A stretch of DNA of 64,000 nucleotides from Corallococcus macrosporus (GTDB taxonomy: Bacteria > Myxococcota > Myxococcia > Myxococcales > Myxococcaceae): the NCBI RefSeq assembly GCF_017302985.1, contig NZ_JAFIMU010000007.1, positions 930,001 to 994,000 on the forward strand. The letters are read 5' to 3'. A program made the position numbers and the translations under genes. The notes under the pieces were generated by a model. That model ran no database searches and was not told the origin of the DNA. It saw only the letters and a program-made list of their open reading frames with translations. Below, piece after piece: positions 9,973 through 21,597 of this stretch (position 1 is the stretch's first letter; each line of letters opens with the position of its first letter).

Positions 9973-10017
9973 AGACAGAAGGGACGTCCGTCTGTGACGG
10001 ACGTCCCCTGGCTGTCT
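9973..10017 (-). terminator. long hairpin between the GlsB-type gene and bioB
   Basis: A perfect 12-bp stem (GGGACGTCCGTC at 9981-9992 with its complement at 9996-10007) closes on a 3-base loop. An outer AGACAG/CTGTCT stem (9973-9978, 10012-10017) extends it. On the minus strand it follows the GlsB-type stop and is followed by TTCTGTCTTTGC, so it most likely ends that transcript before the bio operon. Confidence 0.65.
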
Positions 10018-10047
10018 CCCGCCTCATCGGTCGAGGAGCCCTACGAA

Positions 10048-10317
10048 CTAGACGTGGACGCGACGGCCGCGGCCGGCGAGCCCCACGAGGAACAGCACGA
10101 GCAGTGCGCCCAGGACGGAGAACAGCAGGCCCGTGGGGTGCAGGTCGAAGGCGCGACCGTCACGCGAGAACAGCGAACCCACGAAACCGCCCACGAACGA
10201 GCCCGCGATGCCCAGCAGCGTGGTGGCGATGAGCCCCATCGACTGGTTGCCCGGCATGATGGCTCGAGCAATGAGACCCGCGACCAGACCAATCACCAGA
10301 AACGCGATAATCCCCAT
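10048..10317 (-). CDS. GlsB/YeaQ/YmgE family stress-response membrane protein
   Basis: An 89-residue, very hydrophobic protein with three predicted membrane helices. It opens MGIIAFLVIGLVAGLIARAI, the classic YeaQ/YmgE start, followed by MPGNQSMGLIATTLLGIAGSFVGGFVG and a last helix LLFSVLGALLVLFLVGL. The family (sometimes called transglycosylase-associated) is induced by acid or general stress in enteric bacteria; its molecular function is unknown. The ATG is preceded by AGGGAGAG. It is a single gene with a strong hairpin after its stop and is divergent from radA across about 180 bases. Confidence 0.9.
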   Translation of the reverse strand: MGIIAFLVIGLVAGLIARAIMPGNQSMGLIATTLLGIAGSFVGGFVGSLFSRDGRAFDLHPTGLLFSVLGALLVLFLVGLAGRGRRVHV

Positions 10318-10497
10318 GGCACTCTCCCTGTGTGGGGGGCGCGCTATCCCGCGTCGCCCGTGGAGCAGAAACTGGGTTCCCCCTCCCTGTGGGGCAACCC
10401 GCTACCTGATCCACGACAACCTGCCTGCCTGCTCTGCTGGCATGGCGCACGCATGAGGCGGGGAAACGTCAGGGGTCTGGGGTAGACACCTCAACCC

Positions 10498-11859
10498 ATG
10501 GCGAAGGCGAAGACGCACTACACCTGTCAGGCCTGCGGCTACCAGACGGCGAAGTGGCTCGGGAAGTGTCCGGACTGCGGGGCCTGGAGCTCGCTCCTGG
10601 AGGAGACCGAAGCGAAGGTGGACGACAAGCGCCCGGCGTGGGGCGCGTCGGGGGGCGCTTCACGGCCGGTGAAGCTCCAGGACGTGACGGCGGAGACGGA
10701 GGTCCGCCGCCGGACGGGCATCACGGAGTTCGACCGCGTGCTGGGCGGCGGCGTGGTGGGCGGTTCTCTGGTGCTGCTGGGCGGCGACCCCGGCATCGGC
10801 AAGTCCACGCTGCTGCTGGCGGCGCTGGACAAGCTGGCGCGGCACGGGCCGGTGCTCTACGTGTCGGGTGAAGAGAGCCTTCGGCAGACGAAGATGCGCG
10901 CGGAGCGCCTGCGGGTGGAGAGCGAGGCCATCCACCTGTTCGCGGAGACGGACGCGGACCGGGTGCTGCAGGCGGCGGAGGCGCTGAAGCCGCAGGCGCT
11001 GGTGGTGGACTCCATCCAGACCATGTACCTGCCGGAGCTGGGCAACGCGCCGGGCAGCATCACCCAGGTGCGCGAGGTGGCGGGCCGGCTGATGGCGTTC
11101 GCCAAGCGCAGCGGGGTGCCCACGTTCCTGGTGGGGCACGTGACGAAGGAGGGCTCCATCGCGGGTCCCCGGGTGCTGGAGCACATGGTGGACACGGTCC
11201 TCTACTTCGAGGGCGAGCGCGGCCACCCGTTCCGGCTGCTGCGCGCGCACAAGAACCGCTTCGGCAGCACCAACGAGATTGGCGTCTTCGAGATGAAGGG
11301 CGCGGGGCTGGTGGAGGTGGCGGACCCGTCCGCGCTGTTCCTCTCCGAGCGGCCGCAGGGCAAGTCCGGCAGCGTGGTGACGAGCACGCTCAACGGCACC
11401 CGCCCGCTGCTGGTGGAGGTGCAGGCGCTGGTGGCGCCCACGGGCTACGGCACCGCGAGGCGCACGGCGATTGGCGTGGACGGCAACCGCGTGGCGCTCC
11501 TGGCGGCGGTGCTGGAGAAGAAGGAGGAGATTCCGCTGGTGGGCTGCGACCTGTTCGTCAACGTGGCGGGCGGCATGCAGTTGAGCGAACCGGCGTGCGA
11601 CCTGGCGGTGTGCGCGGCGCTGGTGAGCAGCCTGCAGAACCGGCCGCTGGACGCGAAGACGCTGGTGCTGGGAGAGGTGGGGCTCGCGGGCGAGGTGCGC
11701 GCGGTGGGCCAGGTGGACTCGAGGCTCGCGGAGGCCGCGAAGATGGGCTTCCAGCGGGTGGTGCTGCCGGCCGGCAGCGCGCGGCGCGTGGAGGAGACGA
11801 AGCTCCAGGTGGTGGGCGTGGAGACCCTGAGCGAAGCGCTGTCCGCGATGTTCGACTGA
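10498..11859 (+). CDS. radA: DNA repair protein RadA/Sms
   Basis: A RecA-like ATPase that drives branch migration during recombination and repair. Domains in order: an N-terminal zinc finger (Cys 10, 13, 24, 27), a RecA core with Walker A GDPGIGKST at about 96-104, the RadA-specific KNRFGSTNEIGVFEM block from residue 252, and a C-terminal Lon-protease-like domain (VNVAGGMQLSEPACDLAV, LGEVGLAGEVRAV). At 453 residues it matches the family. The ATG starts cleanly with family sequence (AKAKTHYTCQACGYQTAKW). It is a single-gene unit divergent from the GlsB-type gene and convergent with the candidate immunity gene. Confidence 0.97.
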   Translation: MAKAKTHYTCQACGYQTAKWLGKCPDCGAWSSLLEETEAKVDDKRPAWGASGGASRPVKLQDVTAETEVRRRTGITEFDRVLGGGVVGGSLVLLGGDPGIGKSTLLLAALDKLARHGPVLYVSGEESLRQTKMRAERLRVESEAIHLFAETDADRVLQAAEALKPQALVVDSIQTMYLPELGNAPGSITQVREVAGRLMAFAKRSGVPTFLVGHVTKEGSIAGPRVLEHMVDTVLYFEGERGHPFRLLRAHKNRFGSTNEIGVFEMKGAGLVEVADPSALFLSERPQGKSGSVVTSTLNGTRPLLVEVQALVAPTGYGTARRTAIGVDGNRVALLAAVLEKKEEIPLVGCDLFVNVAGGMQLSEPACDLAVCAALVSSLQNRPLDAKTLVLGEVGLAGEVRAVGQVDSRLAEAAKMGFQRVVLPAGSARRVEETKLQVVGVETLSEALSAMFD

Positions 11860-11873
11860 CGTCCGGGCGTCAG
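11856..11873. terminator. small hairpin between convergent radA and the immunity gene
   Basis: CTGACG and CGTCAG pair over a 6-base loop directly across the radA stop and the stop of the minus-strand gene. It could serve both transcripts, but it is short and has no T-run. Confidence 0.35.
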
Positions 11874-12649
11874 TGCTTGTGCAGCATCCACGACACGTCC
11901 GGCACGCGCGTGGGCTTGCGCGGGGTGGGCAGGTCGAAGAAGGCGTCAGGTCCCAGGGTGGCGATGAGCTGGCTTTCCGCGGCGGCGCCCTCCGGGGTCA
12001 TGGCCTGGGTGGGCAGCGCATAGGGCTGGACGAGGACGAGGCCGCCGTCGAGTGACTGGCGCTGGGACGCGGGGATGGCGTCCAGGCGCGGTCCGAAGAG
12101 GTCCACGAAGGGGGCGCCGAAGACGTTGCGCCAGTAGAGGCCGGAGAGGCCCTCGCTGTAGTCGCGCACGTTGAAGACCCGCTCGGAGCCGAAGCCGTAC
12201 TCCGTCGGCACCAGGCGCCAGTTCTTGCGCTCGAAGTCGTCATCGAGTCCCGACTGCACGAGGGGGGAACCCAGCAGGTGCATGATTTCGACGACCTGCC
12301 GCAGGTGGGCTTCACGCCAGCCTGCCTTCCGCGCCTCCACGACGGACGTCACCCAGCCGAAGGCTCCGGCGAACGGGTACTTCCCGTGGCGCTCCGGGGA
12401 GAGATAGATGAAGTCCCGATCTGTCTTCGCCCCGATGAAGAAGCTCTTGAATTCGTCGTAGCGGTCCGCGAGCGCATCCGGGACGGATGAACCGGGCTCA
12501 AACCGTTCTCCCATCCCGACGCCTCCGTAGCGCACGGGCTGAAACCAGCGGCCGCCCGTGAAGAACCGATGGACCAGTTCGCGAACAGTGTCCGTGGATG
12601 GAACGCCAGGAGGCAACGCGAAGGTCGTGTCCAGGGTTCGAGGGGCCAT
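11870..12649 (-). CDS. candidate immunity protein for the adjacent lipoprotein nuclease toxin
   Basis: A 259-residue soluble protein with no signal peptide and no family I can name. Recognisable stretches are RFFTGGRWFQPVRYGGVGMGE, FFIGAKTDRDFIYLSPERHGKYPF, a mid-region EIMHLLGSPLVQSG, and a Pro/Val-rich end (LPTPRKPTRVPDVSWML). It begins 9 bases after the stop of the lipoprotein with a nuclease-like C-terminus and is on the same strand. That is the standard order of polymorphic toxin and immunity genes, and the size and cytoplasmic character fit an inhibitor. By eye the gene is less G+C-rich than radA next to it. The immunity role is inferred from position, not homology. Confidence 0.6.
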   Translation of the reverse strand: MAPRTLDTTFALPPGVPSTDTVRELVHRFFTGGRWFQPVRYGGVGMGERFEPGSSVPDALADRYDEFKSFFIGAKTDRDFIYLSPERHGKYPFAGAFGWVTSVVEARKAGWREAHLRQVVEIMHLLGSPLVQSGLDDDFERKNWRLVPTEYGFGSERVFNVRDYSEGLSGLYWRNVFGAPFVDLFGPRLDAIPASQRQSLDGGLVLVQPYALPTQAMTPEGAAAESQLIATLGPDAFFDLPTPRKPTRVPDVSWMLHKH

Positions 12650-12658
12650 GAGGCGTTC

Positions 12659-14377
12659 CTAAGGAAAGGGGACGACCTTCGCACGACCTTGCGCGCCAAG
12701 GAGGCGCAACTCTCTTTTCAACGGCTCTGTGAGTCGCGTTGCGCCCTCGGGGTGTTTGGCGGAGCGAACCCAGAGTTCGATGGATCCACCATACCGCTTC
12801 ACATACTCCAGCATGGCTTCCACATTGCCCGTGAGCGCCAGCTCCTTGCGACCCTTTACTTCGATGAAATCGTAGGCACTGCCCCAGACCAGGTCCCCCT
12901 TGTGCCCCGTCACCGCGTCCGGGACGAAACCCTGGGCCTTGCTTCCCGGCGGTGGCATCAGGAGGTCCGTGTTCTTCGGCAGCCTCCGGCCCTGGAGCAC
13001 GGACTGTTCGAACGCAGTGCCCGCGCCCTTGTTCTTGATGACCGTCTGGTAGAGCCGCTCCCATTCCGGATCCACGGCGTACTTGAAGCTCCGGTACTTC
13101 TCCGGGTGACGGAACTGGTAGTCCACCCACGCCTGCGCCAGGTGCTCCGCGCTGCCCGGCACCAGCCGCGCTCCCTCCGCCGTCGCCCGTGAGCCCACCA
13201 GCGCCACGCGCTTGCCCTGGGCCAACACACGGCCTGCCTCCGCGAGCGGTGCCTCCAGCCGCTTCGCCAGCCCCTGGAGCCGCGCCACGTCCTCCGGAGA
13301 CACGGCATCACCGCGTCCCGCCGCGCGCAGCACCCGGCGAAGCTCCTGTGCTTCCTGCGGCGACAGGTGCTGCACCACGCGCTGCAACACCTGCACCTCG
13401 TGCAGGCTCCGGCCCGTCAGCAGGGCCACCCGCTCCACGCCCTGCGCGCCTTCCGACAGCAACCGCCCCGACACCACCGGCAGCGCCACGCTCACCGCGC
13501 ACAGCAGCCGCTCACCGTCCGTCAGGGGGTACCCCAGGAGGCTCTGGCCCAGCACCACGCCGCTCACGTCCGCCACTTCTCCAGTGACGGGCAGCAGCCC
13601 GAGCGCGATCTCCAGCACCACCTCTTCCGGCGGAATGCCCGGAGGCTCACGGGCCGGATCCCACGCCGGTGGCGCGACGCGGCCCGCCTCCACCGCCGAC
13701 GCGAGGACGCTGTCGCGCGCCAGCAGGTACAGCGCCACCTCACTGGGGCTCTTGCGCGGGAAGTCGGGGTCCTCCATGTGCGTGGAGGCCCAGTCCAGCA
13801 CCGCGTCCAGCAGCGCCAGCTGGGTCTCCTCGTAGAGCGGGCTCTCCGTGAGCAGCCCATCCCCTCCGAGCCCGCGGAAGTGCGCGTCCGCCAAGGCCTG
13901 ACGGCGCGCGTCCGCCCAGCGGTGGAACTCCTCCAGCTTCGCCTCCGCCCGGGCCGAACGCGCCCCCTCCTCGCGCAGGGCCTCCGCGTGCTTCGCCTTC
14001 AGCCGCAGGTACACCTCCAGCGGCTCGTCCTTCGCGAGCTCCTCCTCCGTCCGCGCGGACGCCCAGAGCAGCAGGTCGTTGAGCGCGGCATGACCCACCT
14101 CACGCTCCCCCTCCATCACGGCGGGCTGCTTCAGGGCGGCACGCTTCTCGCGGATGAACGCGAGGTAGCGCCCCAATTCCTCTCCTCCCACGGTGCCGCC
14201 AGAGCCCGCGCGCTTCCACGCGCTGTCCCGCCCGAACGCGGCAGGCGATGCACTGTGATAGCGCCCGTAGCCGTGCAGCCCCACCGGCAGCGTGCGGGAG
14301 CCCGGCGTCCCACAAGCCGTGAGCGACAGGACCAGCACCGACGCCGCGCCGAGTCGTCCCAGCCATCCTGTCAGCAT
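12659..14377 (-). CDS. lipoprotein polymorphic toxin with C-terminal PD-(D/E)xK-like nuclease domain (SitA-like candidate)
   Basis: A 572-residue lipoprotein: signal helix GRLGAASVLVLSL and lipobox LTAC with Cys 22. The middle is charged helical sequence. Near 256-307 a Gly/Val-rich segment (ALGLLPVTGEVADVSGV...LTDGERLL) resembles the pre-toxin regions before toxin tips. The C-terminal about 150 residues carry a restriction-endonuclease-like pattern: Glu 457 in AFEQSVL, Asp 487 in FVPDAV, and E-x-K at Glu 506/Lys 508 in FIEVKGR, followed by a helix NVEAMLEYV. In Myxococcus, SitA lipoprotein toxins pass between kin by outer membrane exchange and are paired with SitI immunity genes. The lipobox, polymorphic C-terminus and downstream partner fit that class, but I cannot name the family. 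The ATG at 14377 has AGGGGG 7 bases upstream. Confidence 0.65.
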   Translation of the reverse strand: MLTGWLGRLGAASVLVLSLTACGTPGSRTLPVGLHGYGRYHSASPAAFGRDSAWKRAGSGGTVGGEELGRYLAFIREKRAALKQPAVMEGEREVGHAALNDLLLWASARTEEELAKDEPLEVYLRLKAKHAEALREEGARSARAEAKLEEFHRWADARRQALADAHFRGLGGDGLLTESPLYEETQLALLDAVLDWASTHMEDPDFPRKSPSEVALYLLARDSVLASAVEAGRVAPPAWDPAREPPGIPPEEVVLEIALGLLPVTGEVADVSGVVLGQSLLGYPLTDGERLLCAVSVALPVVSGRLLSEGAQGVERVALLTGRSLHEVQVLQRVVQHLSPQEAQELRRVLRAAGRGDAVSPEDVARLQGLAKRLEAPLAEAGRVLAQGKRVALVGSRATAEGARLVPGSAEHLAQAWVDYQFRHPEKYRSFKYAVDPEWERLYQTVIKNKGAGTAFEQSVLQGRRLPKNTDLLMPPPGSKAQGFVPDAVTGHKGDLVWGSAYDFIEVKGRKELALTGNVEAMLEYVKRYGGSIELWVRSAKHPEGATRLTEPLKRELRLLGAQGRAKVVPFP

Positions 14378-14668
14378 GACGCGCCCCCTCAATCACTCAC
14401 ATCTACCAGCCGTGTCTGACGTTTTTCGTGAGCCTCTTCCTGACGTGCGTGACGTCCGCGGGGACAAGACACCAGGTGCTGGAAGCCGGTTCCGAAGCGC
14501 GTTTCCCACGGCTCCATCCGTGGCCCATCAACGCCACGCACCGGCGGCCACCGCCATCACCCGTCCGGGGGATTCCGCTCGCAGCGCGCCGCCGTGGAAC
14601 GCGGAACGAGGACTGGCCAGGAACCGGGGCATGCCGTTTGATGCGGGGGTGCGAGGAGCACCGCCCGG

Positions 14669-16147
<1,479 letters not shown>

Positions 16148-16771
16148 GCAGCATGCGGCGCAGCGGCGCTTCGTCCGCGCGCGCCATCGCCTCGTCCCAG
16201 CCCAGCCACTGGATGCCGAACGACTCCGCGGGGTCATGCGCGAGCGACTCCGGGTCCTCCGCCACCACCAGGTAGCGCACGTCCAGATGACGGTGCTCGG
16301 GCTCGTCCTTGCGCGCGGGGATGACGTGCACGTCCACGTCCAGCGGGCGCGGCGCCGTGGGGTGCAGGTGCACGCGGCAGCCCGTCTCCTCACGGGCCTC
16401 GCGCAGCGCGGTGGCCTCCATGTCGCCTCCGTCCCCGGCCTCCGCGTGTCCTCCCGGCTGAAACCAGCGCTTCAGCTTCGCGTGGTGCAGCATCGCCACC
16501 CGTCCGCCCGCCGCGTCCACCACCACCGCGCTGCCGGTGAAGTGCGCCTCCACCTGTGAGCGGGAGAAGGGCTCCTTCAGCGACGTGGCGAAGAGGCGCA
16601 TGCGCGCAAGGTCCTCGCGCTCCTTGTCGTCCGTGGGGACGTGGCGCGCGAGCAGGTCAGCGAGGGCAGCGGAGACGGAGGCCATGCGCCCGGATAGACA
16701 CCCGCCCGGCCCCGGACGCCAGCCCTTTCACGGCCGCCCCCCAGTGCACCCCGGCCGGTCCGGTGTAGGGT

Positions 16772-16787
16772 GGCCTGGCGTGTGCAT
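16772..16787 (+). promoter_or_regulatory. possible sigma-54 (-24/-12) promoter before the response regulator
   Basis: TGGCCTG-N4-GTGCA has GG at 16772-16773 and GC at 16784-16785, the exact spacing for sigma-54, with three mismatches to TGGCACG-N4-TTGCA. A start near 16797 would precede the ATG at 16840 and allow autoregulation. Weak match. Confidence 0.3.
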
Positions 16788-16839
16788 CGCGCCGGACCCC
16801 ATCCCGGCGACACCCCACCCTTCCTTCCCGAGCAGGCGC

Positions 16840-18246
<1,407 letters not shown>

Positions 18247-18435
18247 CCCGGGAACGGAGCCCTCGGAAATCCGTCACCCCCGCCCTGGCCCCATGACTTT
18301 CCACCGGTCCGGCCCACCCACCCCGTCCCACCCGGCCCGTGCAGGTGCCCGGAACCAGGGCGCTTTCCGTCGGGCCCGGGAACGGGGTAGGAGGGAAGGA
18401 CTGGCATCCGCCTTGCTGACGGTGTCCCCCCGATT

Positions 18436-19485
18436 ATGTCGCGTGTCCTCCCCCTCCTCCTGTGCCTGCTCGTGGCCGCTCCCGCCGGGGCGACGTCCGG
18501 CCTGGAGCAGGCGCGCGCGAAGGCCCAGGCGGCGCGCACGGAGGCACGCACCCTGCGCACCCGGCAGCAGGGGCTGCGCGACGAGCTCAACGGGCTGGCC
18601 GCGCGCATCGAAGCCCTCAAGGCCCAGCGCCAGGGGAAGCTCACCGCGGGCGGCGAGCTGGAGTCCGCGCTGCGCCGCTCGCAGGAGCTGAGCGGCGAGC
18701 TGACGGGGCTGGCCCAGTCGGTGTCCGGCGCGGACGGCGAGGTGGAGCGCGCGCACCTGGCGCTGCACGGCGCGCTGTCCCAGGAGCTGACGCGGCTGCG
18801 CGCGGCGTGGGACACGACGACGGACCGGACGGAGCGGGCGCGGCTGGTGGAGCAGATGCGGTCGGTGCGCGGCGAGCGCGAGGCCGTGCGCGCGGCGCTG
18901 CCCGCCTCCCAGGTGCCGGCGCTGGATGGCGCGGCGCGCGGGGACGACCCCGAGGACCTGCTCGCGCAGGCGGACGCGCTGCGCGACACGCAGGACAAGG
19001 TGAAGCAGCGGCTGGCGGCCCTGAAGGCGCGCATCACCGAGGTGCGCGAGGAGCGCGACCTGGACCGCCGCATGAACGACTTCCTGGGCGAGGAGTCCAT
19101 GTTCGACGACCAGGACCGGCGCCTGCGCCTTCGCGCCACGGGCGACCGGGGCCTGCTGGTGGCCCCCACCCAGCGGGGCGGCGGCAACGGCCCGGTGCCC
19201 GTGAATGACTCCCTGGCGGAGTCGCCGAACTACACGGGCGACCCCTCCGTCGGAGAGGGAACGGGGACCGGGACCCCCGCGGGCGGGCAGGCCCCGTCGC
19301 TCGGCGTCACCGCCAGCGACCGGCGGCCCCAGGTGGACCCGGTGCGGGCCCAGGCGCTGGCCGCGGGCGGGCCGGAGGACCTCTCCTCGCTGGAGCAGGA
19401 GGCCGCGCGGCTGGAGTCCCTGGCGCGCGAGCTGGATGGACGCGCGGGCGCGCTGGAGCGCCGCGCGAAGACGCTGGCCCCGTAG
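18436..19485 (+). CDS. secreted coiled-coil protein of unknown function
   Basis: A 349-residue protein with a signal peptide (MSRVLPLLLCLLVAAPAGA). Residues 22-225 are almost entirely charged coiled coil (LEQARAKAQAARTEARTLRTRQQ..., ERARLVEQMRSVRGEREAVRAAL). A Gly/Pro/Thr-rich linker lies near 250-300, and a second short coiled coil closes the chain. No catalytic motif is seen. It is likely periplasmic and structural. Its stop codon abuts the stop of the convergent lipoprotein gene with no bases between (TAGCTA). The preceding 190 bases, 18247-18435, hold no gene I can see. Confidence 0.75.
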   Translation: MSRVLPLLLCLLVAAPAGATSGLEQARAKAQAARTEARTLRTRQQGLRDELNGLAARIEALKAQRQGKLTAGGELESALRRSQELSGELTGLAQSVSGADGEVERAHLALHGALSQELTRLRAAWDTTTDRTERARLVEQMRSVRGEREAVRAALPASQVPALDGAARGDDPEDLLAQADALRDTQDKVKQRLAALKARITEVREERDLDRRMNDFLGEESMFDDQDRRLRLRATGDRGLLVAPTQRGGGNGPVPVNDSLAESPNYTGDPSVGEGTGTGTPAGGQAPSLGVTASDRRPQVDPVRAQALAAGGPEDLSSLEQEAARLESLARELDGRAGALERRAKTLAP

Positions 19486-20028
19486 CTAGAGCAGGCCGCC
19501 CTCCACCTCCAGCACCACCGTGGCCTGCACGCGCACCTCGCGCTCCGGCAGGCGCCCCGTGCCGCGCAGGATGATGGCCATGGTGGGCGCGGCCACGTAG
19601 GGCCGCAGGTCCACGCTCCCGTCCGCCTTCAGCGACAGCGTGGGGTTGGGCGCGCCCAGGCCCAGCCCGGCGATGCCATCGCGCGCCGCGAAGCGCGACT
19701 CGGTGTTGCCCGCGCGGGCCACCGCCTCCAGCGAGTCCAGGAACTCGAAGCCCTGGTCGTTCGGGCTCAGGATCTTGAGGGTCATCGACTGCACCTGCAC
19801 GCGCGACACCTCGTCCTTGGTGACGTCGCGGTTCTTGAAGTCCTGGTTCTCGTTGAAGTCCAGCGCCGAGAAGCTGCTGATGGCGGGGAAGGCGTTGAGG
19901 AGCGTGGGGGTGCCGGCGGGGCTCGCGGGCACCGTCGCCTCGCCCTGGACCTCCGTGATGAAGGACGACGCGGAACAGGCGGAGAGCGACAGGCCGGCCG
20001 CCACCGCGAGGAAGGACGCGTAAGACAT
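19486..20028 (-). CDS. small lipoprotein of unknown function
   Basis: A 180-residue protein starting at the ATG at 20028 (MSYASFLAVAAGLSLSAC, lipobox LSAC, Cys 18). The mature part (FPAISSFSALDFNENQDFKNRDVTKDEV, VQVQSMTLKILSP, VRVQATVVLEVE) looks like a beta-rich domain; I cannot name the family. A much longer in-frame reading upstream is antisense to the next gene and is ignored. It is divergent from the outer-membrane-like protein at 20164 and ends directly against the preceding gene. Confidence 0.75.
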   Translation of the reverse strand: MSYASFLAVAAGLSLSACSASSFITEVQGEATVPASPAGTPTLLNAFPAISSFSALDFNENQDFKNRDVTKDEVSRVQVQSMTLKILSPNDQGFEFLDSLEAVARAGNTESRFAARDGIAGLGLGAPNPTLSLKADGSVDLRPYVAAPTMAIILRGTGRLPEREVRVQATVVLEVEGGLL

Positions 20029-20163
20029 GGCCGCAATGTACCGGGCGGCCGGGTGCGGCGTCACCGACCGCGGGCGCACCCCGGGTGTCCCCGGGACGAC
20101 CCGGCCGGAGGGACGCTTGCGAGGGTGGGGCACGCCCACGGGCCGGAGTATGGTGCGCGCGTC

Positions 20164-21219
20164 TTGGACCGCCGCCTCCTCCCGCTCCTCTTCGCCCTCG
20201 CGTTGCCTTGGGGCGGAGGTGCGCGCGCGGCCGAGTGGCAGGGCTCGCTCCGGGGCACCGGCCGGCTGCTCGTGGACAGCAACGCCCCGCGCGACTTCAC
20301 CGACACCCGCACGCGCGGCCCCGGCACGGACCTGGCGCTGAGCGTGCTGGGCGTGGCGGAAGGCAAGGGCACCGGCGAGCGCGCCCAGGTGGTGGGCCGG
20401 TACGAGCTGGGCGGCCGCAAGTACGTGGACTACGCCAACGAGGACACGCTGGTGCAGGCGGGCGCGCTGGAGGGCTCCCTCGCCCTGGGCACCGAGTGGG
20501 GCGTGGGCGCCGAGGGGCACGCCAAGGACCGGCGGGGCGGCAGCCGCGCGTACTCGGACCTGGGCACCAGCCTCTTCGCCGAGTACGCCCCGGACGTGCG
20601 CCTGGCCCTGCGCATGCGCCTGGGCGCGCGCCGCTTCGTGTACCGCCCGGACCACACGGCCGACTTCGGCGGGCCGGAGGTGGGGGTGCTGGGCCGCTAC
20701 CGGCTGAGCCCGCACCACACGCTGAGTGTCTTTGGCGAATGGGGCTCGCGCCGCTACGGCCCCTTCGCCCGCCCCTTCCCGGGCGTCAGCGCGGCCCCCG
20801 AGCGGCGGCAGGACGGCGCGCTGGTGGCGGGGGCGGGCTACACGTACCGGGGGCCGGTGAAGCTGTCGCTCACGTATGCCTTCCAGGAGGTCAGCTCCAA
20901 CAGCTTCGGTGAGACGGCGCTGCGCCACCGGCTCACCGGCAGCGCGGGCGTGCGGCTGCCCTGGCGGGTGACGCTGCTGGCGCAGGGCACGCTGGGCCTG
21001 GCGCGCTACCCGGACGGCATCTTCCTGTCGCCGGAGATTGTCCTGGTGGAGGAGGACGAGGGACAGAACTCGCTGTCCCTCAAGCTGGCCCGGCCCGTCT
21101 CCGCCCACGTGGACGCGGAGCTGTCCTGGGGCCTCTGGAGCACGCGCCTGCCGCGCAACGGCCTGAGCTACACGCGCCAGGTGTTCGGCGTGGGTTTCAC
21201 CTGGCGTGACCAGGACTGA
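20164..21219 (+). CDS. predicted outer membrane beta-barrel protein
   Basis: I place the start at the TTG at 20164 because it opens a proper signal peptide (LDRRLLPLLFALALPWGGGARAA, mature EWQGSL); in-frame ATG 20053 and GTG 20125 would put Arg/Pro-rich sequence before it. The mature chain (351 residues in total) is a succession of amphipathic beta strands with aromatic ends (AQVVGRYELGGRKYVDYA, LRMRLGARRFVYRP, HTLSVFGEWGSRRYG, GAGYTYRGPVKLSLTYAFQE). It ends with a strand finishing in Phe-Thr-Trp (VFGVGFTWRDQD), like outer membrane barrels. The function is unknown. Confidence 0.65.
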   Translation: MDRRLLPLLFALALPWGGGARAAEWQGSLRGTGRLLVDSNAPRDFTDTRTRGPGTDLALSVLGVAEGKGTGERAQVVGRYELGGRKYVDYANEDTLVQAGALEGSLALGTEWGVGAEGHAKDRRGGSRAYSDLGTSLFAEYAPDVRLALRMRLGARRFVYRPDHTADFGGPEVGVLGRYRLSPHHTLSVFGEWGSRRYGPFARPFPGVSAAPERRQDGALVAGAGYTYRGPVKLSLTYAFQEVSSNSFGETALRHRLTGSAGVRLPWRVTLLAQGTLGLARYPDGIFLSPEIVLVEEDEGQNSLSLKLARPVSAHVDAELSWGLWSTRLPRNGLSYTRQVFGVGFTWRDQD

Positions 21220-21222
21220 GAG

Positions 21223-21537
21223 TCATTCCAGGTCGGCGATGCGCTCGTCGATCTCCTCCGCGAGGCTGGGGTGCTGCTGGGCGAGCGCGTGGTCCCGGGC
21301 GGTGGTGAGCACCGCCTTCGCCTTGTCCGTCTGGCCGGCCCCCGCGTAGGCGTCCCCCAGGGAGACGAGGGCGGCGGCGTACTTCGGGTCCAGGCGGACG
21401 GCGGTTTCCAGACTCTGGATGGCGCTGTCGTATTCCTTGCGCTCCAGGTGGAGCTTCCCCAGGGAGAACCAGGCCATGGGGGCATCCGGGAACTGGGCCG
21501 TCATCTTCTTGAACTGCTCCAGGCGGGCGTCGCTCAT
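21223..21537 (-). CDS. small TPR protein
   Basis: A 104-residue soluble protein with about two tetratricopeptide repeats (PMAWFSLGKLHLERKEYDSAIQSLETAVRLDP and YAAALVSLGDAYAGAGQTDKAKAVL). ATG 21537 (MSDARLEQFKKM) and ATG 21549 (MGSS) are both possible starts. It is cytoplasmic, with no signal, and is likely an adaptor; no partner can be read. The stop lies 3 bases from the convergent barrel gene's stop. Confidence 0.7.
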   Translation of the reverse strand: MSDARLEQFKKMTAQFPDAPMAWFSLGKLHLERKEYDSAIQSLETAVRLDPKYAAALVSLGDAYAGAGQTDKAKAVLTTARDHALAQQHPSLAEEIDERIADLE

Positions 21538-21597
21538 GGACGAACCCATTAGAGGAGCGCTGGAAGCTTGCCAAGGGTGCGATAGGGTATCCGCCAC

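Noticed and set aside
20053-20163. Extending the beta-barrel protein to ATG 20053
   Set aside because: That would place an Arg/Pro-rich stretch before a clear signal peptide that begins at TTG 20164.
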